Positions 9,644 through 19,000 of a stretch of 64,000 nucleotides of DNA are shown here, in pieces. Origin of the DNA: Verrucomicrobiales bacterium (lineage in GTDB: Bacteria > Verrucomicrobiota > Verrucomicrobiia > Limisphaerales > J093); contig JACKPW010000004.1 of NCBI GenBank assembly GCA_024233215.1, positions 310,001-374,000 of the forward strand. The letters are read 5' to 3'. Under the pieces are notes generated by a model, which saw only the letters and a list, made by a program, of their open reading frames with translations, was not told the DNA's origin and ran no database searches. Numbering within the stretch: position 1 is the stretch's first letter; each line of letters opens with the position of its first letter. The position numbers and the translations under genes were made by a program.

Positions 9644-10364
9644 GGGCTTTGATCAGGCTGATACGACCGTCAAAATCCTCCACCAACGCAGTGCAGTTCT
9701 CGACCCAGTCCCCGCAGTTCATGTAAATCAGGTCATTCAGCGGCCGGATCTGGGGATGATGAATATGGCCACAAATGACGCCCCGAACCCGGTTCTTGCG
9801 CGCCATCTGCAGCATCGCGTCCTCAAACTTGGTGACGAACTTCACCGCCGACTTCGCCCTGCCCTTGAGATACCCCGCAAGAGACCAGTAGCCGAATCCC
9901 ATCATCCGGCGGCAGCGGTTGAGGTTGAGGTTTAGATCGAGGATCTGCTGGTAGAGTGCGGAACCTGTCTTTTCCAGCAGTCGATTGAAATGGACCAGGC
10001 CGTCGAACTGGTGTCCGTGGATCACCAGGAACCGTTCCCGTCTTGCTGTCAGATGAATCGCTCGTTCGGCCAGCCGGATGCTCCCGAATCGCAGATCCAG
10101 ATAGTCGGTGAGAAACTCGTCATGATTCCCGATGACGAGCGTCACGCGGGTATTCTTCCGGCTTTTCCGCAGCAGCTTCTGCAGAAGGACGTTGTACTGG
10201 TCAACCCAGTACCAGCGACGTTTCAGTTCCCAACCGTCGATGAAGTCGCCGACAATATAGAGATAGCGGGATTCATGCTCCCGAAGGAACTCCAGCAAGG
10301 CATCCACCTGCGCGTGCTTTGTGCCCAGATGGACATCGGAAATCCAGACGGACCGGTGCTTCAT
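9495..10364 (-). CDS. LpxH-like metallophosphoesterase (UDP-2,3-diacylglucosamine diphosphatase family)
   Basis: The product has 289 residues from the ATG at 10364. The calcineurin-like metal-binding set is complete: SDVHLG, GDFIDGW, GNHDEFL, HGHQFD and CGHIHHP. The short cap between the fourth and fifth motifs and the CGDWVENCTALV ending are typical of the LpxH2/UDP-2,3-diacylglucosamine pyrophosphatase-like group that acts in lipid A or related envelope lipid synthesis. The domain proper ends near ISLIKAHED; about 46 further Pro/Gly-rich residues are encoded within the next gene and look like read-through of its other frame. It is the first gene of a five-gene minus-strand operon. Confidence 0.8.
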   Translation of the reverse strand: MKHRSVWISDVHLGTKHAQVDALLEFLREHESRYLYIVGDFIDGWELKRRWYWVDQYNVLLQKLLRKSRKNTRVTLVIGNHDEFLTDYLDLRFGSIRLAERAIHLTARRERFLVIHGHQFDGLVHFNRLLEKTGSALYQQILDLNLNLNRCRRMMGFGYWSLAGYLKGRAKSAVKFVTKFEDAMLQMARKNRVRGVICGHIHHPQIRPLNDLIYMNCGDWVENCTALVEDFDGRISLIKAHEDHVYGSGRGAGTPDPGDGDGPDAEPGGSPTDPGPGGQQLQPEFAGLL

Positions 10365-10685
10365 GCCGGCACGGGAGTCATGGCTTTGCCCATGACCACT
10401 CCCTAACGTGCCACCCGCCGCCGGCACAATCCCAAATCGATACCCCAGGCTCGATTCTACCTGGCCGTCACAGCCGGACACCTTGCCGCAACAACAGAAT
10501 CCGATTTGTCACACGGGAACGGGACCTCCCGCCGGCACGTGAGAGTCGTTCGGCCTCCGCAACTGCCCCGCCGGGTGGCGGGGTCTGCCGACAGCGACCG
10601 GCCGCCCCACACCCGAGACTCTTCTGTTCACAGGAATTTCACACTGCGGCCGGCTCGCTCGTGTTATGCCAGTCGGCGCGTGACC
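10365..10685. other. Divergent intergenic region between the envelope-lipid operon and the DUF5690 cassette
   Basis: The 321 bases must carry promoters for both directions. They contain a perfect 7-bp hairpin (CCCCGCC/GGCGGGG, 10566-10583) without a T run. The only promoter-like pair I would point to is listed separately. An open frame crosses it in front of the DUF5690 gene but has non-coding composition. Confidence 0.45.
10638..10667 (+). promoter_or_regulatory. Possible sigma-70-type promoter for the DUF5690 cassette
   Basis: TTCACA (10638-10643) and TGTTAT (10662-10667) are separated by 18 bases. They match the consensus at five and four of six positions. The -10 box would end 18 bases before the ATG at 10686, leaving a very short leader. 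No operator sequence was recognised. Confidence 0.3.
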
Positions 10686-12065
10686 ATGCCGGACTCGAAA
10701 CCTGCGTCTGCTGCTCCCCCGAGCCCGCCCCGGCAAAACCGCGGCTGGCTCGGCAACCGCACCTGGGCGTCCTGTTGGGCGGTGGTGGCCGCGTTCGGCG
10801 CCTACGCGTGCATGTACGGACTGAGGAAGCCGTTCACCGCCGCCACGTACGAAGCCGAGGGAATGGCGGCCGGCCTTGGCACCGGCTTCAAAGCCTGGCT
10901 GGTAACGGCCCAGGTCCTCGGCTACACGCTCTCCAAGATCGTCGGGATCAAGGTGATTGCAGAGATGCCGCCGGCCCGCCGGGCTCTGTCCTTGCTCGCA
11001 CTGGTGGGGATCGCAGAAGGCGCCTTGCTGCTTTTCGCGGTGACACCGATTCCCTGGAATTCGGCCTGGCTGTTCCTTAATGGCCTGGCCTTGGGAATGG
11101 TCTTCGGCTTGGTGCTCGGTTTTCTCGAGGGACGTCGATTGACTGAGGCATTGATCGCGGGTTTGTGCGCCAGCTTCATCCTTGCCGATGGCGTGGCGAA
11201 ATCGGTGGGGGCGTACCTCCTCAAAACCGGCGTGACGGAATTGTGGATGCCGGCAGTGGCGGGAGGACTGTTCCTGCTGCCGCTCGGCGGCTTTGTCTGG
11301 ATGCTGCGGGCCATTCCACCGCCCAGTGCAGAGGATGTCGAGGCGCGCTCGGAACGGATGCCCATGACTCGCCGCGAACGGCGCGCGCTCTTCCGCCGTT
11401 TCGCCCCCGGCCTGGTCGCCATCGCGCTGACCTACCTGCTCGTCACCATCCTGAGAAGCATCCGGGCGGATTTCGCGCCCGAACTGTGGCGAACTCTGGG
11501 TCTGACCGGGCAGCCCGGGATCTTCGCGCGGTCGGAGTTCTGGGTGGCCCTGGGGGTGACCGCATCCAACGGCCTGCTGGTCCTCATCCGCGACAACCGC
11601 CGGGCGTTCTTCCTGAGCCTGGGGATCTCAGCGGGAGGACTCGGAATGGTGGCGGTCGCGCTGCTGGGCCTGGACCGGGGAGTCTGTGGTCCGTTCGCCT
11701 TCATGGTGCTGCTCGGGCTCGGGATGTATCTCCCCTACGTCGCGGTGCATACCACCATCTTCGAGCGACTCCTTGCCATGACAAGGCAGCAGGGCAACCT
11801 GGGGTTCCTGATGTACGTCGCCGACGCAACCGGCTACCTGGGTTACGTGGCATTGATGCTCGGCCGGCAGCTTTGGCCGGGGATCTGGCCGGAATCCGGC
11901 AACCTCATGGCCTTCTTCAAACTGACGGCCTGGCTGGTTGCCGGAGCCTCCCTGATCGCGCTTGCGTTCGCAGCGATCTGGTTCTTCCGCCATCCCGCCA
12001 CCCGCCCGGACCCGGGACCGGCCTCGCAGGGGCCGGTCTCGTTGGCTCCGGACTCCGCGGTCTGA
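10686..12065 (+). CDS. DUF5690 family membrane protein (MFS-like, likely transporter)
   Basis: The product has 459 residues from the ATG at 10686. About twelve hydrophobic helices can be drawn, beginning with CWAVVAAFGAYACMYGLRKPFTAATY, whose MYGLRKPFTA phrase is characteristic of DUF5690 as I remember it and resembles the start of organophosphate:phosphate antiporters of the major facilitator superfamily. A loop rich in Arg (MTRRERRALFRRFAP) separates the two six-helix halves. DUF5690 genes often sit beside phosphonate-breakdown genes, as here, where a phosphonatase-like hydrolase and an alcohol dehydrogenase follow on the same strand. Uptake of a phosphonate or related organophosphorus compound is therefore an inference from context. 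Confidence 0.75.
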   Translation: MPDSKPASAAPPSPPRQNRGWLGNRTWASCWAVVAAFGAYACMYGLRKPFTAATYEAEGMAAGLGTGFKAWLVTAQVLGYTLSKIVGIKVIAEMPPARRALSLLALVGIAEGALLLFAVTPIPWNSAWLFLNGLALGMVFGLVLGFLEGRRLTEALIAGLCASFILADGVAKSVGAYLLKTGVTELWMPAVAGGLFLLPLGGFVWMLRAIPPPSAEDVEARSERMPMTRRERRALFRRFAPGLVAIALTYLLVTILRSIRADFAPELWRTLGLTGQPGIFARSEFWVALGVTASNGLLVLIRDNRRAFFLSLGISAGGLGMVAVALLGLDRGVCGPFAFMVLLGLGMYLPYVAVHTTIFERLLAMTRQQGNLGFLMYVADATGYLGYVALMLGRQLWPGIWPESGNLMAFFKLTAWLVAGASLIALAFAAIWFFRHPATRPDPGPASQGPVSLAPDSAV

Positions 12066-12152
12066 GGTAACGGCGAAAGCCCGGTGGATGACACAAGTGC
12101 CAACCGAAGCTTGAACTCACAACAACCGTTGGACTACACAACCACGCAAGAC

Positions 12153-12881
12153 ATGAGCAAAATCAAGATGGTGATGTTCGACCTGTCGGGAACGACAGTC
12201 CATGACGACACGGGGGTGCGCGACTGCCTCTACCAGGCCGCCCAGGAACACGGCCTGCAGACCACACCCGACGAGATCCTCCTGCACATGGGGACGAACA
12301 AGATTCACCTCTATCAGTACCTGATCGCCAAATCCAAGGGTCAGGACATCGACTTTCGCGACTTTGAAAAGACCCGCGACCCTGAAACCCGGGAGTTCGC
12401 GATGCAGGTGTTCCACCGGTACGAGGAGATCATGATCCACCACTACCGCACCCAGGTGAAGGAGGTGCCGGGAGCCGCGGACACCTTCCGCTGGTGCCAC
12501 GCGCACGACATCAAGGTCGCGACCGACACCGGCTTCCACAAGGCGATCACACTGGCGATCATGGACGGACTCGGGTGGCTCCGTGACGGCTTGGTGGACA
12601 TTTCAGTGGATGTTCAGGACATCCCCGGCGAACGTGGCCGCCCGGCCCCCTTCATGATCTTCCACGCGATGGAGCACCTCGACATCCAAAGCGTGCATGA
12701 GGTGCTGAAGATCGGGGACACGCCGGCAGACATGCTGGAGGGGGTGAACGCAGGATGTCGTGGCGTGGTGGGGGTGTTGAGCGGGCCGCGACCCGTCACG
12801 GCCTGGGGCTGCTACCGGCACACGCACGTGATCCCGAGCGTGAAGGAACTGCCCGCCCTCATCGAAACCGAGTTCGCCTGA
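12153..12881 (+). CDS. Phosphonatase-like HAD hydrolase (PhnX-like, TIGR03351-type)
   Basis: The product has 242 residues from the ATG at 12153; an in-frame ATG at 12084 would add 23 atypical residues. HAD motif I is MFDLSGTTVHDD with the nucleophilic Asp, motif II is ATDTGF, and motif IV is KIGDTPADM. The DLSGTT arrangement resembles the DWAGTT of phosphonoacetaldehyde hydrolase. A cap-domain lysine in MGTNK lies about where PhnX has its Schiff-base lysine, but I cannot verify that correspondence without an alignment. Related enzymes cleave the C-P bond of phosphonoacetaldehyde or similar compounds. It lies between the DUF5690 protein and a zinc alcohol dehydrogenase, four bases before the latter. 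Confidence 0.8.
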   Translation: MSKIKMVMFDLSGTTVHDDTGVRDCLYQAAQEHGLQTTPDEILLHMGTNKIHLYQYLIAKSKGQDIDFRDFEKTRDPETREFAMQVFHRYEEIMIHHYRTQVKEVPGAADTFRWCHAHDIKVATDTGFHKAITLAIMDGLGWLRDGLVDISVDVQDIPGERGRPAPFMIFHAMEHLDIQSVHEVLKIGDTPADMLEGVNAGCRGVVGVLSGPRPVTAWGCYRHTHVIPSVKELPALIETEFA

Positions 12882-12885
12882 CCGG

Positions 12886-13989
12886 ATGAAGACAAGCCGC
12901 GCGGTGGTGTTCGAGGGCACAGGCCGGCCGTTCCGCTGTGAGACGGTCGAGATCCCGGCCCTCCACGAAGGGGAGGTGCTGGTGCGCAACGAGTACACCA
13001 CGCTGTGCCGGAGCGACCTCAACACCTTCAGTGGCAAGCGAACCGAGAAGACCCCCACCATTCTTGGCCACGAGGTGGTCGGCCGCATCGAGGAACTGGG
13101 AGCGGGTGCTCCCTCCAGCGATTGCCGGGGGACGGCGTTACGGGTCGGCGACCGGATCACCTGGGCGATCTACGCGGCGGATCCGTCGTCGCCCCTCGCG
13201 CGGCGTGGTATTCCCCAGAAAGCCCCGGACCTGTTCAAGTACGGTCACGAGCAAATCACTCCCACCAGTCATCTGCACGGCGGTCTGGCCGGGCATTGCC
13301 TGTTGCGACGGCACACCCCCATCCTCCGTCTGGACGAGGGCATTCCCCTGCCGGTGGCCGCCTTGATCAACTGTTCGGTGGCAACGGTGGCGGGGTCCCT
13401 GCGGCTGGCAGGCGATGTCCGGGACCGCAATGTCCTCGTCGCAGGAGCCGGAATGCTCGGGGTCATCGCATGCGCCATGAGCCGCTGCGCCGGGGCAAAC
13501 CGGGTGATCGCCCTGGACATCGACGCGGAACGGCTCGAAACCGCCCGAACCTTCGGCGCCGACCTGCCAATCCAAACCGGTCCCGGCCGGCCGTCCCCGG
13601 CGGCACAGCTGGCCGACGAACTGCCGGACGAACCGGTGATCGTGGCTCTCGATTACAGCGGCGTGCCCGACACGATGGAAGCACTCATCGCCGCCTTGGG
13701 GATCGGGGGTGTCCTGGTTCTGGTCGGAGCGACCTATCCGCAACGCCCGCTCAGCCTCAGCGCCGAACAGATGGTCCGCCGGCTCCACACGATCAAGGGG
13801 CTGCACAATTACAACCAGACGGACTTCGTGGCGGCCGTGGAGTTCATCGAGACGCAGCATCGGAGGTTCCCCTTCGAGCAACTGGTGTACGACCGGTTCT
13901 CCCTGAACCAGGTGGACGAGGCGTTCGACTACGGACTCAAGTCGGGCGCACACCGCGTGGGAATCCGAATGACCGATCCGGTGCCCTGA
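12886..13989 (+). CDS. Zinc-dependent alcohol dehydrogenase, phosphonate-catabolism-associated type (HpnZ-like)
   Basis: The product has 367 residues. The medium-chain dehydrogenase fold is clear: catalytic zinc ligand region TTLCRSD, LGHEVVGRIEELG, and the NAD-binding VLVAGAGMLGVIACAMSRCAG followed by the acidic ALDID that favours NAD over NADP. The structural four-Cys zinc site of classical ADH is not visible; instead there is an insertion with APSSDCRG and YGHEQIT. The length and neighbours fit the putative phosphonate-catabolism alcohol dehydrogenase family (TIGR03366). It would oxidise an alcohol intermediate to the aldehyde used by the hydrolase encoded just upstream. The FAD-dependent oxidoreductase often present in such clusters is absent here. 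Confidence 0.75.
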   Translation: MKTSRAVVFEGTGRPFRCETVEIPALHEGEVLVRNEYTTLCRSDLNTFSGKRTEKTPTILGHEVVGRIEELGAGAPSSDCRGTALRVGDRITWAIYAADPSSPLARRGIPQKAPDLFKYGHEQITPTSHLHGGLAGHCLLRRHTPILRLDEGIPLPVAALINCSVATVAGSLRLAGDVRDRNVLVAGAGMLGVIACAMSRCAGANRVIALDIDAERLETARTFGADLPIQTGPGRPSPAAQLADELPDEPVIVALDYSGVPDTMEALIAALGIGGVLVLVGATYPQRPLSLSAEQMVRRLHTIKGLHNYNQTDFVAAVEFIETQHRRFPFEQLVYDRFSLNQVDEAFDYGLKSGAHRVGIRMTDPVP

Positions 13990-14186
13990 TGCTGCGGGGC
14001 GCCACCGCACGCTCCCCCCCCGACGCACCATTGCGGTCGAGGCGCCTGCCGTCCTCATCCCCCGGGGAAACCAGCCGGCCCCGCCCTTCCCTCGGTCGCA
14101 TTGTTTCCGGGTTGTCGCCTCGGCTTGGCACGTTTGAAACACAACGCTGGTGATCTTGATGCGGCCGGATTGAGGCCGACAACTGG

Positions 14187-15245
14187 ATGGCAGCCCGAAT
14201 TTCATGGACTCGCCCCCGCGCAGCGGCAGCCCTCGCTGCGCTGCTGATTGTCGGCTGGCAAACCGGTTGCCAGTCCCCGGAACCCCGGGCGCTGAGCGTG
14301 CTGCCTCCCCGAGAGCCCATGTCCCCCGCGGCGTTTTCCGATCCCCATCCCCTCACCTTGTTGACCTACAACGTCTGGGGTCTGCCCAAATGGATCAACG
14401 GCGCTTCGGCGGACCGCTTTGGGCGCATCGCCGATGAACTGGAGCGGTTGCGCCCGGACATCGTCCTGCTGCAGGAGGTCTGGACCAGTCGGGCCCGGGA
14501 CGTCCTGCCTGATGGCGACTGGTGGGTTGCCTCCACGGAACGGCGTTTCCCATTCTGGGGGCGCAACGGCCTGGTACTCCTGTCGCGCTTCGAGATGCTC
14601 GGAGGCGAGTTCCGACCTTTCGAAGCCGGCTTGCTGCCGGATTCCATCATGAGCAAGGGAGCCTTGAAGACCACGCTGCAACTTGCCGGCGGCGACCGCG
14701 TCAACGTGTGGAACGTGCACCTGCAGGCGGGAGCATCTGCAACGGGCCGCGCGGCGCGAACCCGTTCCCGGCAGATCCGGGAATTGCGGGAATGGGTGCA
14801 CGAGGCCAAGGACGACCAGGTGGCGGACATCGTGGGGGGCGACTTCAACTGCACGCCCGGAAGCGCCAACTTCCACGAACTCGAAGACGCGTTCGGTCCG
14901 GCACTGGGAACGGCGACAGGCGAAACGCGTCGGGCCACGTATGGCTGGTTGGACGCCCGACCCGGTGAGGCCCGAGCGCTTGACCATATGTTTGTCCTGG
15001 CCCGACCGGGTTGGCGACTACGCGGGACCCACACGGGGCTGGCCTTTGATTCGCCTCGCCTGGACCAACGGCTCTCTGATCACCGCGCCGTGACCGCAGC
15101 CTTCTGGTTGCGGCCATCCCCGCAACTCACCGAGGCGACCGCGATTGGCAGCGGGACGGGAGGATCCGGCGCCGTGTTCGCGCGGATCCCCGCGACCGAT
15201 TCCAGCATTCCCGGTGACGCCCCCCCCTCCGCCGCAGGTTGGTAG
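14187..15245 (+). CDS. Exported endonuclease/exonuclease/phosphatase-fold lipoprotein
   Basis: The product has 352 residues. The N-terminus has a signal with a lipobox-like end (LLIVGWQTGC), so anchoring as a lipoprotein is likely. The EEP fold motifs follow: TYNVWGLPKW, VLLQEVW (metal-binding Glu), WNVHLQ, GGDFNCTPGS (Asp/Asn pair), LDHMFV and LSDHRAV (terminal Asp-His). Members are Mg-dependent phosphodiesterases such as neutral sphingomyelinases, inositol phosphatases and nucleases. An exported one with the NVWGLPKW phrase looks most like the sphingomyelinase/phosphodiesterase side of the family. The last 45 residues are low-complexity. It lies alone between the phosphonate cassette and coaE. 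Confidence 0.8.
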   Translation: MAARISWTRPRAAAALAALLIVGWQTGCQSPEPRALSVLPPREPMSPAAFSDPHPLTLLTYNVWGLPKWINGASADRFGRIADELERLRPDIVLLQEVWTSRARDVLPDGDWWVASTERRFPFWGRNGLVLLSRFEMLGGEFRPFEAGLLPDSIMSKGALKTTLQLAGGDRVNVWNVHLQAGASATGRAARTRSRQIRELREWVHEAKDDQVADIVGGDFNCTPGSANFHELEDAFGPALGTATGETRRATYGWLDARPGEARALDHMFVLARPGWRLRGTHTGLAFDSPRLDQRLSDHRAVTAAFWLRPSPQLTEATAIGSGTGGSGAVFARIPATDSSIPGDAPPSAAGW

Positions 15246-15414
15246 GCGGGATCGGCACCCATCCCTTCCGTCCAATCCAAACCACCCGCAAGGGCAGGCG
15301 ACAATGGCAGGACCCGCAGCCCAGCCAGAACCGCCCCCGGCCCCCGCTCTCCCGCCAGTTCTGAAGGCCGGCTTCGCACTTGCACCGGCGGCATTCCCGG
15401 GCTAGAGCGAAGAG

Positions 15415-16002
15415 GTGATTCGACTTGGTCTGACAGGCGGCGTGGGAATGGGCAAATCGACGGTGGCAGGCTGGCTGGCGGCGGACGGGATGTGCGTGGC
15501 GGACACTGACGTGATCGCCCGTGCGGTGGTAACGCCCGGTTCGCCGGCACTCTCGGAGATCCGGCTCCGACTGGGCCGGGAGTTCATCCTCCCGGACGGA
15601 AACCTCGACCGCTCCGCCATGGCAGCCAGGGTGTTCAGCGACGTCGCCGCCCGCCGCGAACTGGAAGCCATTCTGCATCCGCGCATCCGCGAGGTCTGGC
15701 AGGCACAGGTTGCGAATTGGCAGGTCGCCGGCGTGGCCCTCGCGGTCATCGTCATCCCCCTGCTCTACGAGACCCGTGCCGAGGCCGAACTCGACCGCGT
15801 GGTTTGCGTGGCCTGCTCGGCTCCAACACAGCGGGTCAGGCTGGGCGCACGAGGTTGGTCTGACCGTGAGATTGAGCTTCGGAACGCCGCCCAACTGCCG
15901 GTGGGCGAGAAGCTGCGCCGGGCGAATCATGTGATCTGGAGTGAGGGCGACCTGACCGCCACGCGGGCTCAGGTACAACACCTGGCCGCCCGGTTCAGGT
16001 AA
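15415..16002 (+). CDS. coaE: Dephospho-CoA kinase
   Basis: The product has 195 residues, the usual CoaE length. It has the P-loop GLTGGVGMGKSTV at residues 5-17, the DTDVIAR motif that binds the pantetheine part, HPRIREVW, and IPLLYE. CoaE phosphorylates the ribose 3'-hydroxyl of dephospho-CoA, the last step of coenzyme A synthesis. The start is a GTG at 15415; no nearer ATG precedes the P-loop. Mfd follows 84 bases downstream on the same strand, so a coaE-mfd-der housekeeping run is likely. Confidence 0.93.
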   Translation: MIRLGLTGGVGMGKSTVAGWLAADGMCVADTDVIARAVVTPGSPALSEIRLRLGREFILPDGNLDRSAMAARVFSDVAARRELEAILHPRIREVWQAQVANWQVAGVALAVIVIPLLYETRAEAELDRVVCVACSAPTQRVRLGARGWSDREIELRNAAQLPVGEKLRRANHVIWSEGDLTATRAQVQHLAARFR

Positions 16003-16086
16003 AGCCAACGCCTCCGACTTGACCCCTGCCCTCGCGGGGCCATTCTGTCTCCACTGGGAAACGGACCGGTCAAGACACCGCTGGAG

Positions 16087-19000
16087 TTGATCGACTCGGT
16101 GCTCGCACAGCCCTCCGCCGCAGCGTTGCGGGAACGGATCGGGCGGGGAGGAGTGTTGTTGATCGAGGGCGTTCATCCCGGCGCGCAGGCCTTCGTGCTG
16201 GGGCTCATTCACCGGCTCAACCCGGGACGCCCCATCCTGGTCGTCGCGCCCAATCCCAAGACTCAGGAAACCCTGCACCAGGATCTGCAAACCTGGCTTT
16301 CCGCCGGGAGTCCCTGCAAACCGGACGGGTCCACCCAACCCGGCGGCACTGGCCCGATCACCGGTTCTGTCGAAAGCCGCGGCACCACCGGCAGGAAACG
16401 TCCGGCCCGAACAAGCAGGACAGCGGACAGGGGCAACGAAAATTCCGGCCCGGAAGCCACCACGCCGGTCCTGTTCTACCCGGGCTGGGATGTGCGGCCG
16501 GACTCCGGCGGATTGCCCCACGTCGACGTCATCAGCGAACGCCTGGAGGTCCTGGTGGCGCTCGCAGAAAGCACCCCCGGCACGGCTTCCCCCCTCCTCC
16601 CGCCGGCAGGCGAGACCAACTTCGTGTTGCAGGTGCAACATGAAGTTGCACGGCGACAGTCCCCGATCATCGTGGCGGACGGCACTGCGGCACTGCAGCG
16701 CACATTCTCGCGCCAGGAATTTGCCGATCGAATGAGGCGGCTGCAACCGGGCCAGGAACTGGATCCGCTCGACCTGATCGAGTGGCTGGAGGACCAGGGT
16801 TACGAACCCGAAGCGCAGGTCACTCAGAAGGGAACCCTGGCATTGCGCGGCGGCATCGTGGATGTCTTTCCGCCAGCCAGTCCGTGGCCGGTGCGGTGCG
16901 AGTTCTTTGGCAATACCCTGGAGTCGCTGCGTGAGTTTGATCCCCAAACCCAGCTCGCCCGGGCCACGCGGGACGCGGTGACCATCTCCCCGGCGGGTGA
17001 ACTGGGGCTGCTGCGACGCGCGGTGGGGCAAGGCCACCGCTTGTCGGGCTCCTTGCTGGATCATCTGCCGGCGGAGGCGTTGCTGGTGGTTTGTGACCCG
17101 GAAGACACTCGAGAGCACGCGCGGGAGGCCGCCGGGGACGCGGCAGCCGGCAACCCCTACTGTCTGCGCTGGGAGGAGTTGACCGCGGCATGGCACGAAG
17201 GAGGGCGGTGCCTGGTGGGACTGGCGGAATTCGAGGTCCGGTGGCCGGAGGAAGCGGGTCTGGTGCGTCCCGGCGAGGGCGTTCCCCCCGACCGGATGGG
17301 GCTTCCCCTGACCAATCTCGACGCCTTTCGCCCGGTCGAACTCCAACTGCCCGGGCCGGAGATCGCCGAGACCCAGCGCCGGGGGTTCTTCGCCCAGATG
17401 CACCGATGGATGCGCGGCGGCCTTGCGGTTCAGGTGTTCTGCAACAACGACGGAGAGGCACGTCGGTTTGAGGAGGTCTGGGACGAATACGGTCTGGCCG
17501 GGGACGCGCCCGGGACCCGACCGGTCGTTTCCACAGGCGGTGCCGCCCCGGACCCGGAGCAACCCGCCACCCCTTCCCCGAAAGGACCCGGCCGCAGGAC
17601 TCCAGCCAAAACCCGGCGTCCCGCAGGCGGCCGGGCGCCGGCCCGTCCGGCGCTGCAGTTCGGCACGTTGGGACAGGGGTTCGTGGCGGAGCCGTTTGGA
17701 TTGGTGGTCGTCACCGATGCCGAAGTGTTCGGACGCTACAAGGTGCAGCGGCCCCGGCGGATGAAGTCGCCGCACGCCGCCGCCACACGGTCGGTGTTCG
17801 ACATCAGTTTCACCGATTTCGAACCGGGCGACATCGTGGTCCACCTGCAGCAGGGGATTGGACGTTTCGTCGGAATGGAGAACCTGCCCACCCCGGGAGC
17901 CCGTCGGGACGGGGAGCCGCCGGCCGTGGAGCAGGAGTGTCTGGTGATTGAATACGCCCGTCGCGAGCCCGGCCAGCCCGCGCCCCGACTGTACGTCCCG
18001 GTGACGGAGGCGCATCTGGTCAGCAAGTACGTCGGTGCCGGCCGGGCCAAACCGCCCCTGAGTATTCTCGGCGGCAACCGGTGGACGAAGACCAAGACCC
18101 AGGCGGCGGAAGCGGTCCGGGACCTGGCGGCGGACCTGCTGAGCCTGCAGGCCGCCCGGGATTCCCAGACGGGCCACGCGTTTCCCGCGGACACCCCCTG
18201 GCAGCGGGAGTTCGAAAGCGCCTTTGTCTACGAGGAGACACCCGACCAGGTCACGGCGATTGAAGCCACCCGCCGGGATCTGGAGGCGCCGCGGCCGATG
18301 GACCGGCTCATCTGCGGGGACGTGGGATTCGGCAAGACCGAGGTGGCCATCCGCGCGGCGTTCAAGGCGGTCATGGGGGGACGTCAGGTGGCGGTGCTGG
18401 TGCCCACGACGGTGCTGGCCCAGCAGCACTACAACACTTTCCGGGAACGCATGGCCGATTACCCGGTGCGGGTGGAACTGCTGTCGCGATTCCGCTCGAA
18501 GCAGCAGCAGGACCAGGTGATGGCCAGCCTGGCGGCGGGTGGCACGGACATTGTGATTGGAACCCACCGACTGCTCAGCCCGGACGTCGCCTTCAAGGAC
18601 CTCGGGTTGGTGGTGATCGACGAGGAACAACGCTTCGGGGTGGGGCACAAGGAGCGGCTGAAACAGGTCCGCCGGTTGGTGGATGTGTTGACGCTCTCGG
18701 CCACGCCCATTCCGCGCACACTCTACCTGGCACTCACCGGCGCGAGGGACATGAGCACGATCGAGACCCCGCCCCAGGACCGGTTGCCGGTTGAGACGAT
18801 CGTGGCCCCGTTCGACGAGCGGATCATTCGCGAGGCCATCGAGCGGGAGCTCCGGCGCGGCGGCCAGGTGTTCTTCCTGCACAACCGCATCCTCGACATC
18901 GAGGCGGTGGCCCTGAAGCTGCAGGCGCTGGTGCCGGCCGCCCGCATCGGCGTCGGCCATGGCCAGATGAAGGCGGACGACCTCGAGGAGGTGATGGCGC

